A DNA stretch of 64,000 bases from Bufo bufo (Eukaryota > Chordata > Amphibia > Anura > Bufonidae): contig NC_053392.1 of NCBI RefSeq assembly GCF_905171765.1, positions 400,141,899-400,205,898 on the forward strand, given 5' to 3'. The position numbers and the translations under genes were made by a program. How positions within the stretch are numbered: position 1 is the stretch's first letter; each line of letters starts with the position of its first letter. The notes under the pieces are model-generated. The model was given only the letters and a program-made list of their open reading frames with translations. It did not search any database and was not told where the DNA came from. This document shows, one piece after another, positions 45,081 through 56,085 of this stretch.

Positions 45081-47859
45081 TATTATTATTATTTATTATT
45101 AAAGCGCCATTCATTCCATAGCGCTGTACATATGATGAGCGGTGCACATACATAATACAGACAATTGCACTAATCATAAACAAGACAAGTTGCAAACTGG
45201 TACAGAAGGAGAGAGGGCCCTGCCCGTGAGGGCTTACAATCTATATGGTATGGGTGAAGGACACAGTAGGTGCGAGTTAAGTTGGTCATGGCGGTATAGA
45301 GGCAGCGGGGTCACTGGTTGTAGGCTTGTCTGAAGAGGTGGGTTTTCAGGTTTCTTTTGAAGGATTCCAATGTACGTGAGAGTCTGATATGTTGGGGTAG
45401 CGAGTTCCAGAGTATGGGGGATGCACGGGAGAAATCTTGGAGTCGATTGTGGGAAGAGGCAATAAGAGGAGAGGAGAGAAGGAGGTCTTGTGAGGATCGA
45501 AGAGTGCGTGTGGGGATGTATCTGGAAAGTAGCTCAGAGATGTAGGGAGGGGACAGGTTATGGACGGCCTTGTATGTATTTGTTAGTACTTTGAAGTGAA
45601 TTCGCTGGGCAATGGGGAGCCAGTGAAGGGATTGGCAGAGGGGAGAGGCAGAGGAGTAATAGGGGGAGAGGTGGATTAGTCGGGCAGAGTTGAGGATAGA
45701 TTGGAGGGGTGCGAGAGTGCTAGATGGAAGGCCACAGAGGAGAATGTTGCAGTAGTCTAGGCGAGAGATAATGAGGGCATGTACAAGAATTTTCACAGAT
45801 TCAAAGTTAAGGAAAGCACGGATGCGGGAGATGTTTTTGAGTTGGAGGCGGCAGGTGGTGGAAAGAGCTTGGATTTGCGGTCGGAAGGAAAGTGCAGAAT
45901 CCAAGGTCACTCCAAGGCAGCGGACTTTGTTGACCAGGGAGAGTGTGCAGCCATTGATCATGATAGATAGGTCTGTTGAGGGGGTTGAACAAGATGGGGG
46001 AAAGAAGCGAGAGGCGAAGAAGGATGATATAGAAGATAGACATTGTGGTATTCTTGATAGTAAGGTGGTGATTTCTGGACCAGAGAGGTAGATTTGTGTG
46101 TCGTCAGCGTAGGAGTGATACTGAAAGCCATGGGACTCTATGAGCTGTCCCAGGCCAAAGGTGTAGATAGAGAAGAGCAGGGGTCCTAGGACAGAGCCTT
46201 GCGGGACACCAACAGAGAGGGAATGAGACGAGGAGGTGGTGCGAGAGTGGGAGACGCTAAACGTCCGGTCTGTGAGGTATGATGTGATCCAGAAGAGGGC
46301 CAGGTCGGTGATGCCGAGAGAAGAGAGAGTTTGCAACAGAAGGGAGTGGTCAACAGTGTCAAAGGCAGAGGACAGGTCAAGGAGAAGGAGGACAGAGTAT
46401 TGTTTCTTGGTTTTGGCTGTCAGTAGGTCATTGGTGACTTTAGTAAGGGCAGTCTCGGTTGAGTGGTGGGGTCGGAAGCCAGATTGTAGGCGGTCAAAGA
46501 GGGAGCAGGAGGAGAGGTGGGAGGACAGTTCTGAATGGACATGTTGTTCAAGTAGCTTTGAGGCATACGGAAGAAGTGATATGGGGCAATAACTGGACAA
46601 GGAAGATGGGTCAAGTGAAGGCTTTTTGAGGATGGGTGTAATGGTAGCATGTTTAAAAGCAGAGGGGAAGACACCAGAGTTTAGTGATAGGTTGAAGAGA
46701 TGAGTTAGGGCTGGGATAAACACTGTGGTGAGGTTAGGGATGAGGTGGGATGGGATTGGGTCAAGTGCACAGGTGGTCAGATGAGATTTGGAGAGTAGAG
46801 TGGAGAGTTTTTCTTCTGTACTGGTGGAGAAGCGGGTTTTGGGAGAAGGGGACCGAGCCGTTGTGTAGAGGGTCTGTGGGGACTGTGTGGTGAAGCTTTC
46901 TCTGATGTTGACTATCTTTTGTTTGAAATATTTGGCAAAGTCCTCAGCTGAGAAGAGAGGAGAGGCTGGGGGCGCTGGGGGGCGGAGAAGGGAGTTAAAA
47001 GTGCTAAAAAGTTGTTTAGGGCTGTGTGACAGGGAAGATATGAGAGATGAGAAGTAGGCCTGTTTTGCATCAGCGAGTGAGGATTTAAATATGAGGAGGG
47101 ATTGCTTGTATGCAGTGAAATGATCATTTGAATGGGATTTCTTCCATTGCCGCTCAGCAGCCCTGGAAGCTTGTCTGAGTTTTTGGTCAGGTTGGTGTGC
47201 CAGGGTTGTCTGTTGATTTTTCGGGTTTTGTTGTGTGTGAGGGGGGCAACAGTGTCCAGAGCTGTACTTATTGTGGTGTTATATAGGGTGGTAGCAGCTT
47301 CTGGGTCTAGGAGGGAACAGATGGTAGAGAGTGGGAGAAGAGAGTCGGAAAGCAAGTGAAAGTCGAGATGTTTAAGGTTCCTGCGGGGGTGTGTTAGTGT
47401 GTGGACCGGGGGAGCAGCAGAAGAGACCAGTGAAGAGAAGGTGAGTAGGTTGTGGTCGGATAGGGGGAGAGGCGAATTAGAAAGGTTAGATAGGGAGCAG
47501 AGGCGGGTAAAGATCAGATCCAGAGTGTGGCCATCTCTGTGGGTGGGAACTGAAGACCACTGTGATAGGCCGAAGGAGGAAGAGAGTGACAGGAGTTTAG
47601 AGGCGGCCGAGTGGCATGTGTCAATAGGGATGTTGAAGTCACCCATGATGATAGTGGGGATGTCGGCAGAAAGAAAGTGTAGTAGCCAGGTATTAAAGTG
47701 GTCAAGAAAGATGGTGGCTGGGCCTGGAGGGCGGTAAATGACGGCTACTTGAAGGTTGGAGGGAGAGTAGATGCGAACAGAGTGTACTTCAAATGAGGTG
47801 AGCGTAATGGAGGGTGGCAGTGGAATTGGGCTGTAGGAGCAGGTGTCTGATAGGAGGAG
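45081..47859 (-). mobile_element. L2 LINE, 5'-truncated, minus strand
   Basis: This 2.8 kb insertion in Tc1 copy E has its 3' end at the left, a (TTA)n-type microsatellite tail at 45081-45105, and its 5' end truncated in the endonuclease domain near 47859. No clear target duplication was found. Its sequence is well preserved, so it is a rather young insertion. Confidence 0.85.
45311..47850 (-). pseudogene. L2 ORF2: endonuclease C-part, RT, C-terminal domain
   Basis: The RT part is one open frame of 470 codons (46723 to 45311) with [12 protein letters not shown] (about residues 115-126), [13 protein letters not shown] (172-184), the catalytic YADDTQIY (205-212) and the C-terminal RFLNF...[19 protein letters not shown]. 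The upstream frame (47646 to 46912) has the endonuclease block MGDFNIPID and SDHNLLTF. The two frames are separated by stops or a frameshift near 46800-46912, and the endonuclease N-terminus is missing. The RT is complete by its motifs, but the element cannot move itself. Confidence 0.85.
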
Positions 47860-47943
47860 ACCACCTCATCAGTGAAGCATGGTGGTGGTAGTGTCATGAC
47901 GTGGGCATGTATGGCTGCCAATCGAACTGGTATGCTTGTTATG

Positions 47944-49571
47944 GGTGAACAAGCACACAAAAACTGAAATTATATTGCTGGAGCGCTCCAAGAGGAATCT
48001 AACCTAAAAAACTCACGAACTCACCTATTATCTACAAAGTGGAACCCCGGCAGCTGGAATAAAGAAGTTAAAGGGCTTCTGTCAGCCCACTAAACCGTTT
48101 TTTTTTTTGCTTAATAATAACCCCTACACTGCGATTTATCCATACATAAGTAAAATAATAATTTTGGTTCAGTAGAATTTGCTAAAACCCTATTTTTATA
48201 ATATGTAAATTACCTTGCTACCAGCAAGTAGGGCGGCTACTTGCTGGTAGCAGCCGCATCCTCCGATGGTAATGACGCCCCCTCTGCTTGTTGATTGACA
48301 GGGCCAGCGGACAGGATCTTTCTCCGCTGGCCCTGCCTGTTTTCATTCAATATCTGGCGCCTGCGCCGCGGCCTTACCTATCTTCAATCGGCGCAGGCGC
48401 ACTGAGAGGCGGCCACTCACTCGGCGCTTCATCCTCAATGCGCCTGCGCCGATGACGTCACATCTACACCCGGCGCAGGCGCATTGAGGATGAAGCGGCC
48501 GAGTGAGTGGCCGCCTCTCAGTGCGCCTGCGCCGATTGAAGATAGGTACGGCCGCGGCGCAGGCGCCAGATATTGAATGAAAACAGGCAGGGCCAGCGGA
48601 GAAAGATCCCGTCCGCTGGCCCTGTCAATCAACAAGCAGAGGGGGCATCATTACCATCGGAGGATGCGGCTGCTACCAGCAAGTAGCCGCCCTACTTGCT
48701 GGTAGCAAGGTAATTTACATATTAGAAAAATAGGGTTTTAGCAAATTCTACTGAACCAAAATTATTATTTTACTTATGTATGGATAAATCGCAGTGTAGG
48801 GGTTATTATTAAGCAAAAAAAAAAAAAAACGGTTTAGTGGGCTGACAGAAGCCCTTTAAGAGGCGATCCGAACACTGAAGGGGCGGAACTAATATTAAAT
48901 AGAGACGCCGCCATAGCATGTGGCACGCCGACTTTTAAAACAAGCTGTGACCGGAGGGTCCGAACTACAAAGGTCAGCCTGTTCTCAGAATAGGAGCGGG
49001 ACGCCACACCAGAAAACAGCCGAACTGTGAGTAAACAAAATATCTAATGTGCACAATAGAGGATTCCCTATTTTAAAAAAACAAGACTGTATTTGAATAT
49101 TTGTATCGCATAAGAAAGAAACATAAAGAGACATATAACGATCAATTGCAGTCACTTCAATAGCTGAATTCTCATAACTGCTACAACCAAGAACATTGTT
49201 GCTACATTGTTATCACATCGTATAGATACCTGGTTTCCATTAAAAATAGTGGTATACACTATATGGGGATTGATACATGGAACTATTGCCACTAATCCAA
49301 CCCTAGAAGATATTTCTGCTTTTTATTATCATCAATTGCTGCTAATATCGCTGCTATCCTCCAATTGTTATTTATCAACTGATATTGCTGCTATTTGTCA
49401 ACTGCCATTTAATCGCTGTTATATTGATATTGCTGCTAAATTATTTGTATTTAATTGTTGCTATATTTTTATGCCTACATATTTCTATGGTATTTTAAAT
49501 TAATTAATAAAAACTGCCTTTCCATGAACCCATAAATAGAGTGCCTGCCCACCATTACTTTATTTTCAATA
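47944..49571. mobile_element. Unclassified insertion in Tc1 copy E
   Basis: Tc1 sequence stops near 47943 and resumes at 49572 (TTATGCAATGGCCAAGTC). TTATG occurs at both junctions (47939-47943, 49572-49576), a possible duplication, though part of the Tc1 between these points is also missing. Apart from the TTAA foldback at 48072-48855, the ~840 bp insert has TTGCTGGAGCGCTCCAAG near 47972 and an AT-rich right half with repeated TATTGCTGCTA units (49330-49460). It has no coding region that I recognise. Confidence 0.5.
48072..48855. mobile_element. TTAA foldback element, 784-bp palindrome
   Basis: It is bounded by TTAA (48068-48071, 48856-48859), with ends AGGGCTTCTGTCAGCCC and the inverse. Arms of about 390 bp are nearly identical (GGATAAATCGCAGTGTAGGG; GCTACCAGCAAGTAG; GGCCAGCGGA). 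The centre near 48464 carries GCGCCTGCGCCG-type repeats in both arms. No coding. Confidence 0.9.
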
Positions 49572-50954
49572 TTATGCAATGGCCAAGTCAATCACCTGAA
49601 CCTGAATCCGAATAAGCATGCATTTCACTTGCTGAAGATAAAACTGAAGGGAAAATGCCCCAAGAACAAGCAGGAACTGAAGACAGTTGCAGTAGAGGCC
49701 TGGCAGAGCTTCACCAGGGATGAAACCCAGCGTCTGGTGATGTCTATGCGTTCCAGACTTCAGGCTGTAATTGACTGCAAAGGATTTGCAACCAAGTATT
49801 AAAAAGTGAAAGTTTGATTTATGATTACCATTCTGTCCCATTACTTTTGATCCCTTAACAAGTGGGAGGCACATATGCAAACTGTTGTAATTCCTACACC
49901 GTTCACCTGATTTGGATGTAAATACCCTCAAATTAAAGCTGACAGTCTGCAGTTAAAGCACATCTTGTTCATTTCATTTCATCCATTGTGGTGGTGTATA
50001 GAGCCAAAAATGTTAGAATTGTGCCGATGTCCCAATATTTATGGACCTGACTGTAGTTGTTCTTTAACCAGGAGATAGATATATAAACATATGGTATATC
50101 AGCAATCTATTTGTGAGTGTTAATGTGAAATTGGGCATACCGTGTTGATGGTGGTAGCAGTGGTCCCCATAGCCACGCTATTGGCGTTGGGGGCAGCAAT
50201 AGTGGCAGTCGGGGAGAGGGGGGCAAAAGAACCCACCATGATATCCCACACTCTGATAGAAGCGAAAGGGAGGGTAAAGACTCCCATAACAATTGCGTGC
50301 TGGACAGGACTTGTGAGTCGGAACGGGGTGCTGAGGAGGCAAGATCGGAGGACGAGGGGGATGGCGGCAGCAATAAAGAGCAGAGGCCACGTACCTCCCA
50401 AAAAACAGCCAGGGCCACGCCTGCTTCAGGATCTGGTGATGACGCTGATGCTGTTGGTGGGTTAGGCCCAAAACGAGCCAGAGCTAAGCTGAGCATGGCT
50501 GCCTCTACCTCTGCTGCACGAGTATCTCCTGTCTGCCTCTTTATTTTCTGCACATTGCCGGAAGACAAAAGCATTGCCTTGTACAAGCTGTGCAAGAGCA
50601 TAATAAGACGTGGGCAGGCTAAGAAATGCAGGCACCCCAGCTCTACTGAACCACATGAAGCAGCATCACCCCATCCCGTGGGCAAACAGAGGTGGCAGCC
50701 AGCAACCGCAGCAGAAGTTCCCTCCTCCTCCCAGTCCCAGCCAGGCTGCATCCATGGGCAGTACGGTGTCTTTCACATAGTCATTATCTCTTTCAGCTTC
50801 TCCCGCTGAGACTCCTCCTCTGCTCCATTGTCAGCCATTGATAACGGAATGCGTGGCCAGGAAACAACTCTAGGCGCCCAGTAATCCGATGGTGCGCAAG
50901 CTTAATTCCCACCTGGACAAGTTGCTGGCAGTGCAGTTGCTGCCATACCATTCA

Positions 50955-52811
50955 GGCCTCATGCACACTACAGTATTTATTCATGGTCCGCAAAACGGGG
51001 TCCCGTTGGTCCGTGATCCGTGACCGTTTTTTTCGTCCGTGGGTCTTCCTTTATTTTTGGAGGATCCACGGACAAACGGATCTGTCCTGACTTACATTGC
51101 AAGTCAATGGGGACGGATCCGTTTGACGTTGACACAATATGGTGCAATTGCAAACTGATCCGTCCCCCATTGACTTTTAATGTAAAGTCAGGAGTTAATA
51201 TACCATCGGATCGGAGTTTTCTCCAATCCGATGGTATATTTTAACTTGAAGCGTCCCCATCACCATGGGAATGCCTCTATGTTAGAATATACCATCAGAT
51301 TTGAGTTAGATCGTGAAACTCAGATCCGACAGTATATTCTAACACAGAGGCGTTCCCATGGTGATGGGGACGCTTCAAGTTAGAATATACTGAGAACTGT
51401 GTACATGACTGCCCCCTGCTGCCTGGCAGCACCCGATCTCTTACAGGGGGCTTTGATCAGCACAATTAACCCCTCAGGTGCCTCACCTGAAGGGGTTAAT
51501 TGTGCGTATCATAGCCCCCTGTAAGAGATCAGGGGCTGCCAGGCAGCAGGGGGCAGACCCCCCTCCCTCCCTAGTTTGAATATCATTGGTGGCCAGTGTG
51601 CAGCCCCCCGCCCCCCCTCCCTCCCTCTATTGTATTATCATTGGTGGCCAGTGTGCGCCCCCCCGCCCCCCTCCCTCCCTTTATTGTATTATCATTGGTG
51701 GCCAGTGTGCGGCCCCCCTCCCTCCCTCTATTGTATTATTTTCATTGGTGGCACAGTGTGCGGCCCCCCCCGCCACCACTCCCTCCCTCTATTGTATTAT
51801 CATTGGTGGCCAGTGTGCGCCCCCCCCCGGCCCCCCTCTATTGTATTAATATCATTGGTGGCCAGTGTGTGGCCTCTCCTCTCCCCCCCCCCCCGATCAT
51901 TGGTGGCAGCGGAGAGTTCCGATCGGAGTCCCAGTTTAATCACTGGGGCTCCGATCGGTAACCATGGCAACCAGGACGCTACTGCAGGTGGGGGTGCACA
52001 CTGGCCACCAATGATAATACACTAGAGGGAGGGGGGGTACCGGGGGGGGGCAGCACACTGTGCCACCAATGAAAATAATACAATAGAGGGAGGGAGGGGG
52101 GGCCGGGGGGACCGCACACTGTGCCACCAATGAAAATAACTCAATAGAGGGAGGGAGGGGGGGCCGGGGGGGCCGCACTGGCCACCAATGAAATTAAAAC
52201 TGGGGAGGGAGGGGGGGTCTGCCCTCTGCTGCCTGGCAGCCCCTGATCTCTTACAGGGGGCTATGATATGCACAATTAACCCCTCAGGTGCAGCACCTGA
52301 GGCGTTAATTGTGCGGATCACAGCCCTCTGTAAGAGATCGGGTGCTGCCAGGCAGCAGGGGGCAGTCATGTACACAGTTCGTAGTATATTCTAACTAGAA
52401 GCGTCCCCATCACTATGGGAACGCCTCTGTGTTAGAATATACTGTCGGATATGAGTTTTCACGAAGTGAAAACTCAGCTCTGAAAAAGCTTTCATACAGA
52501 CGGATCTTCGGATCCGTCTGTATGAAAGTAACCTACAGCCATGGATCACGGACGCGGATGCCAATCTTGTGTGCATCCGTGTTCTTTCATGGAGCCATTG
52601 ACTTGAATGGGTCCGTGAACCGTTGTCCGTCAAAAAAATAGGACAGGTCATATTTTTTGGACGGACAGGAAACACGGATCACGGATGCGGCTGCAAAACG
52701 GTGCATTTTCCAATTTTTCCACAGACCCATTGAAAGTCAATGGGTCCGCGAAAAAAAATGGAAAACGGCACAACGGCCACGGATGCACACAACGGTCGTG
52801 TGCATGAGGCC
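50955..52811. mobile_element. Harbinger-like giant foldback, 1.86 kb
   Basis: The tips GGCCTCATGCACAC and the inverse are flanked by TCA and TTA, which differ by one base, so the 3-bp duplication is nearly kept. The architecture matches the 13445-15560 element: nested palindromes, GACGCTTC blocks, CTGCCTGGCAGC blocks and minisatellites (51570-51900, inverse 52010-52200) around a centre near 51985. It interrupts the hAT pseudogene without changing its frame once the duplication is removed. No coding. Confidence 0.85.
51570..52200. repeat. Inverted minisatellite pair
   Basis: C-rich units (CCCTCCCTCTATTGTATTAT, then CATTGGTGGCCAGTGTGCG) repeat about six times to 51900 and again in inverted order from 52010. 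Between them is the module CGATCGGTAACCATGGCAACC (51950-51970), also found in several other elements. Confidence 0.8.
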
Positions 52812-53716
52812 TTAGTCAAATCAGCTGCTTTTAGGGAGCGAAACGTGTGCACTCAGCCTTGCTGGAAGATTTCTAGCCAGCATTATTTCTCCCTAAAAGC
52901 CATCCCTGCCTTGTACGCTCACCTGGCAGACAAGATTGGCCACTCCCTGTGATTCTCGCTGTGCGGCAAGGTATATGCCATGTTGAACACCTGGAGCAGC
53001 TCTTACGCGCAGGGACAATACATACATGTCTTTCATGTCCCACTGGGTTAATGTTTTTTTCGACAGTAGCGAGGCAGCACCCTGGCAACGAGGCCAGGTT
53101 CTTTTGACCCCTCTCCCCTACGATTGTGTCAGCCTGGCTCCCACATCAGGCACTTATCTGCCTCCTCCTCCATGGACATATTCCCATCCCTAATAGTAGC
53201 ATGGCACAGGGTCGCTTACACTACCTCTTCTATCATATTTGCCAGGTCAACCGTTGCCACACCATGTTGGAGCTAATCGGCCTGGGATACAGTAGCCACA
53301 CCAGCGAGCAGTTGCTCAAGTACTGTACATCAAGCGGCAAACATGCTGCTGGCTGTCGCCCTGCTGACTCCAACTGGGCAACGTGGTCAGCGACAATGGG
53401 CGCAACATTGTGGCTGCCCTAAACCTGGGTGAAATAAAACATGCTCCCTGCATGACACACATCATCAACCTAGTGGTGCAGCACTTTGTAAATAAGTACA
53501 CTGGCTTGCGCAAGGTGCTGGCAAAGTCCAGGAGACTGTCCAATCACTTCAGCCACTCTTACGTGGCAAGAAACACTCTCCTGGACCTGCAGCGACAGAA
53601 CAGCCTGCTGCTATACCGTTTAATCCGCTACATGTCAACTTGCTGGAATTTGACATTGCACATGCTCGAGCGTCTGTACGAGCAGCGGAAAGCTGTGAAC
53701 GATTTTGTCATGCACC

Positions 53717-54577
53717 TGTGAGATTGTGGATAAGCTCTGCCTGTATGATATTTATGTTTAAATTGTATTGGAGATGTCATTTGGCATTCCGGGCACTAGA
53801 GGCCACTGCTTTGCAGCACAGTCAGCACACTCTGGGATCTGCATATGCAAAGCAGATGATGACTCATGCTTCTGTGTGAACCAGGTAGTGTTGATCTGAC
53901 ATGGTGGAAGGATTGTGCTGTGAGGGACTGAATCCGATTCCATCCTGGCTTGTGGATGTCCGGCAGTGAATGGACACTCAAAGGAAGGAGAGTATCTGCT
54001 GTCCCCTGTCTGGATCTCTTTGAAAGAGAGGTTGTCCCAGGAAGACCAGTTCCAGTGTATGGGCAGAAAACCTTATCATCAAGCAAGGCCGCACAGTTGC
54101 TGAGAGCTTGGTGGCCATCCCAGGTAAGCGGCATCCTAGGGCCCAGAACGGACGCAGGTCAGTACACCTGATTACCAATTGTACTTTACTGTTTGGCGCC
54201 TAAAGTAACAGAAACTAGCCTAGGCCTTGTATTAGATAGTTAGATAGGGTTATAGCCTTGTTAGGCCTTACTGTACTGGACTGCAGCGCAGTAATTGACT
54301 TGCAGGCTCTGTTGCGTCTGCCAACGGTTAGGTGTGTCCTCTATAGCGGCACAGTACGACTTGTAGGCTCTGCTGTGTACGCCAACGGGCTAGGCTTGTC
54401 CCTTGAACATGGACGGTGACTGTGGGCCTGGGGTATTACTTATACTGTTTGTACTTGTGTTAATACTGTTTCCAAAGTAAAGTTTATATTCTTGCATATA
54501 AAGCTGGTATCAGTGTCGCTTTCCTTGTCTGTGACTTCGCTGTATTCTGGGGAGCCCACCCCGGTACACGGCTTACA
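53717..54577 (+). repeat. Gypsy 1 5' LTR, 861 bp
   Basis: It starts TGTGAGATTGTGG and ends GGCTTACA. The direct repeat at 60707-61342 matches its first ~635 bp with few differences. The 5' limit is where both copies begin to agree; the 3' limit is set by the primer-binding site that follows. Confidence 0.85.
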
Positions 54578-54579
54578 AC

Positions 54580-54597
54580 TTGGCGTAGTCGGCAGGA
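54580..54597 (+). promoter_or_regulatory. Gypsy 1 primer-binding site (candidate)
   Basis: TTGGCGTAGTCGGCAGGA begins two bases after the LTR. TGG at its start is usual for a site that pairs with a tRNA 3' end. I cannot name the tRNA. Unlike the other two gypsy elements here, it is not an obvious complement of the LTR. Confidence 0.55.
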
Positions 54598-54610
54598 TAC
54601 AGCGACCGTT

Positions 54611-55362
54611 ATGGACGGGAACGCGGCAGGAGATCGTCCCCCGACGCCAGTGGTGCCGGATCAGGACCGAGCCCAGGGTGCACAGGCGCAAGTCCAGCTT
54701 GCCCCCAACAATATGGCTACCCCAGTAGGATACATCCCTGTAGGGGCACTGCTGCATCATCTGCCAAAGTATGACGGTAGAAACATGACATTGCAGGACT
54801 GGACTGAAAGGGTGCGAAGTGCGGTTAAAATGTGTAACCTGACCCCCGAACTGCGGGCTGAGGTTGTATTGGGAGCCCTAGAGGGTGACGTCAGGCGGAC
54901 AGTGATGGTAAGGCCTGACTCCGAGAGAGATACCCTAGAGAAGATATTCTCCCTGCTAGAGAGAGCCCAAGGGGGTCGGGCCAAAATGGTACAGTTACGG
55001 AGTCACTTCTTTAACCGGCCCCAGCGAGAGGGCGAGACCCTGATGCAATATTCCAATGCTCTACAGGAGACACTGAATGAGATACAACGACGAGACCCTG
55101 AGGCCATGGGCGCCTTCCGGAAGGTGGACCGGCTTCTACGAGATCAGTTCATAGTGGGGCTCTCCAATAAATTCTTGCAAGATAAATTACAAGAGATGAC
55201 CCGAACAATGGCCGATATAACATTCTACAGTGTCTACTTAGCCGCCGTAGAGAGAGAGGAAGAGCCCATACCTGCGGCAGCGAGAGTGGTGAATAGCACG
55301 CATGTTACAAGGGACCGGCCGGGGTTTGAAGAATCAGAGTCCTTAAAGGATGTGGTCCAGGC
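54611..55362 (+). pseudogene. Gypsy 1 gag, first part
   Basis: The frame opens with ATG at 54611 and contains a capsid-like helical region (HHLPKYDGRNMTLQDWTERV; FFNRPQREGETLMQYSNAL; DRLLRDQFIVGL). The last sense codons before 55363 read VVQA; after element 2 the same gene continues at 58338 with LWAELKELRLEVSQ and a worn zinc knuckle (KYGHMARECPEQ) ending near 58520. Without the insertion the gag frame would be continuous to about 58437, where a stop occurs. Confidence 0.85.
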
Positions 55363-56057
55363 TGTAACGGGGTTCCGAAGGTGCACTCGGTCCCCCATTA
55401 GCCGCAGACCTGCTGCTTAGCTTCGGAAGCGAGGATCTGTGTTTGACCTCGTCCCCAGGGTGGCTTTACTAGCTGGCTGGCTCTCTGCTCCTAAGTCTGC
55501 CTTGAGCGCTGAGCTGATCACTCGGTGCTCGACTGGTTGGTCTATTGGTCATGTGACGCTGGCCATGTCACATGACCCTCACTCCCCACTATAAATACAG
55601 GCAGCCTGCTGGCCACAGGTTGCCTGTTAATTTAGGTTCCACCTGTGATTTTGTCTTTCCTGGCGTACTTACCTCCTGCTGAATTCCTGACGATCCTCTG
55701 CCTGCTCCTTGTGTACTTTGCTGCTCTCCTGGTATTATGATCCCGGCCTCCTCCTGACGATCCTCTGCTGACTCCTTTGGTACTACACGACTCTCCTGGT
55801 ATTTATGACCCCGGCTTCTCCTGACAATTCTCTGCTTGCTCCATTTGTACTTTGTAGCTTTCCTGGTATTGACTCGGTCCGTTCTCATTCTGTTGTTTGT
55901 CTGTCTGTCATCCCTGCACTTAGTCCAAGCTAGGGTATGCCGTCCAGTTGTCCCCTGTCATTAGGACTCGCGAGGCAAGTAGGCAGGGCCAGGGGTAAGG
56001 GTGGAGCGCAGTGGTCACTTCCCTCCCCCCTGTGTGTGTGTGTACGCGACTGTTACA
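55363..56057 (+). repeat. Gypsy 2 5' LTR, 695 bp
   Basis: It runs from TGTAACGGGG to ACTGTTACA (TG...CA). A TATAAATA lies at 55590-55597. About 25 bp downstream is GCCTGTTAAT (55622-55631), the likely start of the transcript. TGACGATCCTCTGC-type units repeat at 55688 and 55756. Confidence 0.88.
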
Positions 56058-56058
56058 G

Positions 56059-56068
56059 ATTAACAGGC
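56059..56068 (+). promoter_or_regulatory. Gypsy 2 self-primer binding site
   Basis: ATTAACAGGC starts one base after the LTR and is the exact reverse complement (10/10) of GCCTGTTAAT at 55622-55631, which lies where transcription should begin. This fits the self-priming mechanism known from Tf1/sushi-type elements, in which the 5' end of the RNA folds back as primer. Confidence 0.75.
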
Positions 56069-56085
56069 CCAATAACCACTGTATA

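Larger units (their letters stand above)
44188..50053 (+). mobile_element. Tc1 transposon copy E, split by two insertions
   Basis: Both ends survive: CAGTCAGGTCCATAAATATT at 44188 and its inverse ending GGACCTGACTG at 50053, flanked by TA. The long inverted repeats (about 230 bp) match closely and have an inner repeat (GGGACCAAAAGTAATGGGAC left). The transposase lies in three pieces, about 44640-45080, 47860-47940 and 49572-49800, separated by an L2 LINE and an unclassified insertion. Confidence 0.9.
50297..53716 (+). pseudogene. hAT-type transposase pseudogene, split by a foldback
   Basis: The first part (50297-50951) reads an acidic N-terminus, then SIALYKLCKSIIRRGQ, possibly a worn BED-type zinc finger, and LDKLLAVQLLPYHS near 50940. 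After the foldback the frame continues with VKSAAFRER at 52815. The best-preserved part, 53383-53716, contains VSDNGRNIVAALNL, THIINLVVQHFV and LTLHMLERLYEQRKAV, typical of the hAT RNase H-like core. Stops and frame changes occur in between. It is cut at 53716 by a gypsy LTR, and the hAT C-terminal dimerisation domain is not seen. The sequence before 50297 (50056-50296) is unassigned. Confidence 0.7.

Noticed and set aside
45771..46592. Plus-strand frames within the L2 element
   Set aside because: They are antisense to the clear RT frame at 46723-45311.
50107..50751. 214-codon minus-strand frame
   Set aside because: It overlaps the hAT pseudogene in the opposite strand, has no domain that I recognise, and codes low-complexity sequence.
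51576..52375. Open frames with repeats of LYCIIIGGQC type
   Set aside because: Minisatellite translations in the 50955-52811 foldback.
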